Shown: positions 63,000 to 64,000 of the stretch, one piece after another | Position numbering within the stretch: the stretch's first letter is position 1 | Layout of the letters: each line of letters opens with the position of its first letter | Assembly (NCBI RefSeq): GCF_022965755.1 | Contig: NZ_CP095187.1 | Coordinates: forward strand, 248,001 to 312,000 | Direction: 5' to 3' | DNA length: 64,000 bases | Origin: Pseudoxanthomonas sp. F37 | GTDB lineage: Bacteria > Pseudomonadota > Gammaproteobacteria > Xanthomonadales > Xanthomonadaceae | The notes under the pieces: model-generated | What the model saw: the letters and a program-made list of their open reading frames with translations, nothing else | Databases searched by the model: none | What the model was told of the DNA's origin: nothing | Translations under genes and position numbers: made by a program

Positions 63000-64000
63000 A
63001 TGACTGATCTGTATCCGGTCAAGCCGGAATTCGCGGCCAAGGCCCGCATCACGCGCGAGCAGTACCTCCGCGACTACCAGGCGTCCATCGATAATCCCGA
63101 TGCCTTCTGGGGCCAGGCGGCCGAACGGCTGCAGTGGTTCAGGAAACCCACCCAGGTCAAGGATGTCAGCTACGCCCTGGACGATTTCCATATCCGCTGG
63201 TTCGCCGACGGCGAGCTCAACGCCAGCGTCAACTGCCTGGACCGCCAGCTGGCCGAGCGTGGCGACAAGGTCGCGCTGCTGTTCGAACCCGATGGCCCGG
63301 ATACGCCGTCCTACGGCGTGACCTACCGCGAACTGTACGAACGCACCTGCAGGCTGGCCAACGCGCTGCGCGCGCTGGGCGTGCAGAAGGGCGACCGCGT
63401 GACGATCTACCTGCCGATGATCCCGGACGCCGCCGTGGCCATGCTGGCCTGCGCGCGCATCGGCGCCATCCACTCGGTGGTGTTCGGCGGCTTCGCGCCC
63501 AACTCCATCGCCGACCGCGTGGCCGACTGCGGCAGCAAGCTGATCATCACCGCCGACGAGGGCCTGCGTGGCGGCAGGAAGGTGCCGCTGAAGGCGAACG
63601 TGGACGCCGCGCTGAAGCTGCCCGGCACCAACTCCGTCGAGACCGTCCTGGTGGTGCGCCACACCGGCGGGGCGGTGGACATGCAGATGCCGCGCGACCG
63701 CTGGTTCGACGCAGTGGTCGATGCGCAGCCGGCCGAATGCGAGCCCGAGCGCATGAACGCCGAGGACCCGCTCTTCATCCTCTACACCTCCGGCTCCACC
63801 GGCAAGCCCAAGGGCGTGCTGCACACCACCGGCGGCTACCTGCTGTATGCGGCGTACACGCACGAGGCGGTGTTCGACCTGCGCGAGGACGACATCTACT
63901 GGTGCACGGCCGACGTGGGCTGGGTCACCGGCCACAGTTACATCGTCTACGGCCCGCTGGCCAATGGCGCCACCGCGGTCATGTTCGAGGGCGTCCCCAA
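63000..64000 (+). CDS. acs: Acetyl-CoA synthetase (3' partial at window end)
   Basis: AMP-forming acetate:CoA ligase. The first 333 codons are present: [17 protein letters not shown], the [15 protein letters not shown] loop, the AMP-binding P-loop [19 protein letters not shown] and [31 protein letters not shown] precedes the ATG. It converts acetate imported, presumably, by the divergent porin-MHS pair. The remaining C-terminal domain with the regulatory Lys is outside the window. Confidence 0.96.
   Translation, partial: MTDLYPVKPEFAAKARITREQYLRDYQASIDNPDAFWGQAAERLQWFRKPTQVKDVSYALDDFHIRWFADGELNASVNCLDRQLAERGDKVALLFEPDGPDTPSYGVTYRELYERTCRLANALRALGVQKGDRVTIYLPMIPDAAVAMLACARIGAIHSVVFGGFAPNSIADRVADCGSKLIITADEGLRGGRKVPLKANVDAALKLPGTNSVETVLVVRHTGGAVDMQMPRDRWFDAVVDAQPAECEPERMNAEDPLFILYTSGSTGKPKGVLHTTGGYLLYAAYTHEAVFDLREDDIYWCTADVGWVTGHSYIVYGPLANGATAVMFEGVP

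Overview
The window is a GC-rich (roughly 68-70 percent by eye), densely coded bacterial chromosome segment. Its gene content points to the family Xanthomonadaceae (Pseudoxanthomonas, Luteimonas, Stenotrophomonas or Xanthomonas-like): a bioB-bioF-bioH-bioC run, tamA-tamB, glyQ-glyS, tatA-tatB-tatC, rdgC next to ttcA, an S46 dipeptidyl-peptidase, a BPSS1780-type membrane protein, CCCCGTA-type intergenic palindromes, and several start codons lying only 6-7 bases after a -10-like hexamer. It holds about 60 protein genes and one tRNA. I see no rRNA, insertion sequence, prophage or CRISPR array. Species assignment is inference; none of it was searched.

Layout. 1-1845: 3' part of a secreted esterase-GH43 fusion. 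1966-2042: tRNA-Arg(CCG). 2145-3807: ubiA and a ComF-like phosphoribosyltransferase. 3869-7996: biotin synthesis (bioB, bioF, bioH, bioC). 8054-10104: a minus-strand trio (SnoaL-like, YdcF/ElyC-like, threonine/serine dehydratase). 10251-13178: a Gly/Tyr/Pro-rich lipoprotein, a structured intergenic region and mnmG. 13227-14036: a lower-GC orphan RlaP-type nucleotidyltransferase. 14050-23099: minus-strand block with a small oxidoreductase-like protein, an S46 peptidase, a winged-helix protein, tamB and tamA. 23200-26668: glyS and glyQ, with inverted copies of an intergenic repeat on both sides of glyS. 26728-32897: amidotransferase, BPSS1780 protein, tatABC, SYLF protein, hemH and a hydrolase. 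33031-37610: YgjP-like protease, secreted proteins, rdgC, ttcA.

37705-44982: YdcH-like protein, an acyltransferase-like gene behind a near-consensus sigma-54 promoter, plsB, secreted or lipoprotein genes, pyrF and a coupled acid phosphatase. 45097-48505: yceH, a DinB protein, and a lower-GC pair made of a lipoprotein and a Tle1-like phospholipase (probable type VI immunity-effector pair). 48513-53542: glyoxalase-like, membrane protein, rep, two tandem Sel1-like paralogs, tdk. 53549-59497: an ECF sigma factor with a Ser/Thr kinase-TPR protein, mutM, an ABC ATPase, an EF-hand protein and a tautomerase. 59625-64000: a carboxylate-uptake-like module (MHS symporter, DcaP-like porin) divergent from acs, which runs off the end.

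Functional links. Genes often overlap by 4 bases (ATGA or GTGA), indicating translational coupling: bioH-bioC, tamA-tamB, tatB-tatC, hemH-hydrolase, phosphatase-pyrF, the S46 peptidase with the small protein, and others. Envelope biogenesis (TamAB, TatABC, PlsB, DcaP) and cofactor or tRNA modification (biotin, heme, MnmG, TtcA) dominate. The accessory-looking parts are the RlaP gene, the Tle1 pair, the insertion inside glyS and the sigma-54-linked acyltransferase.
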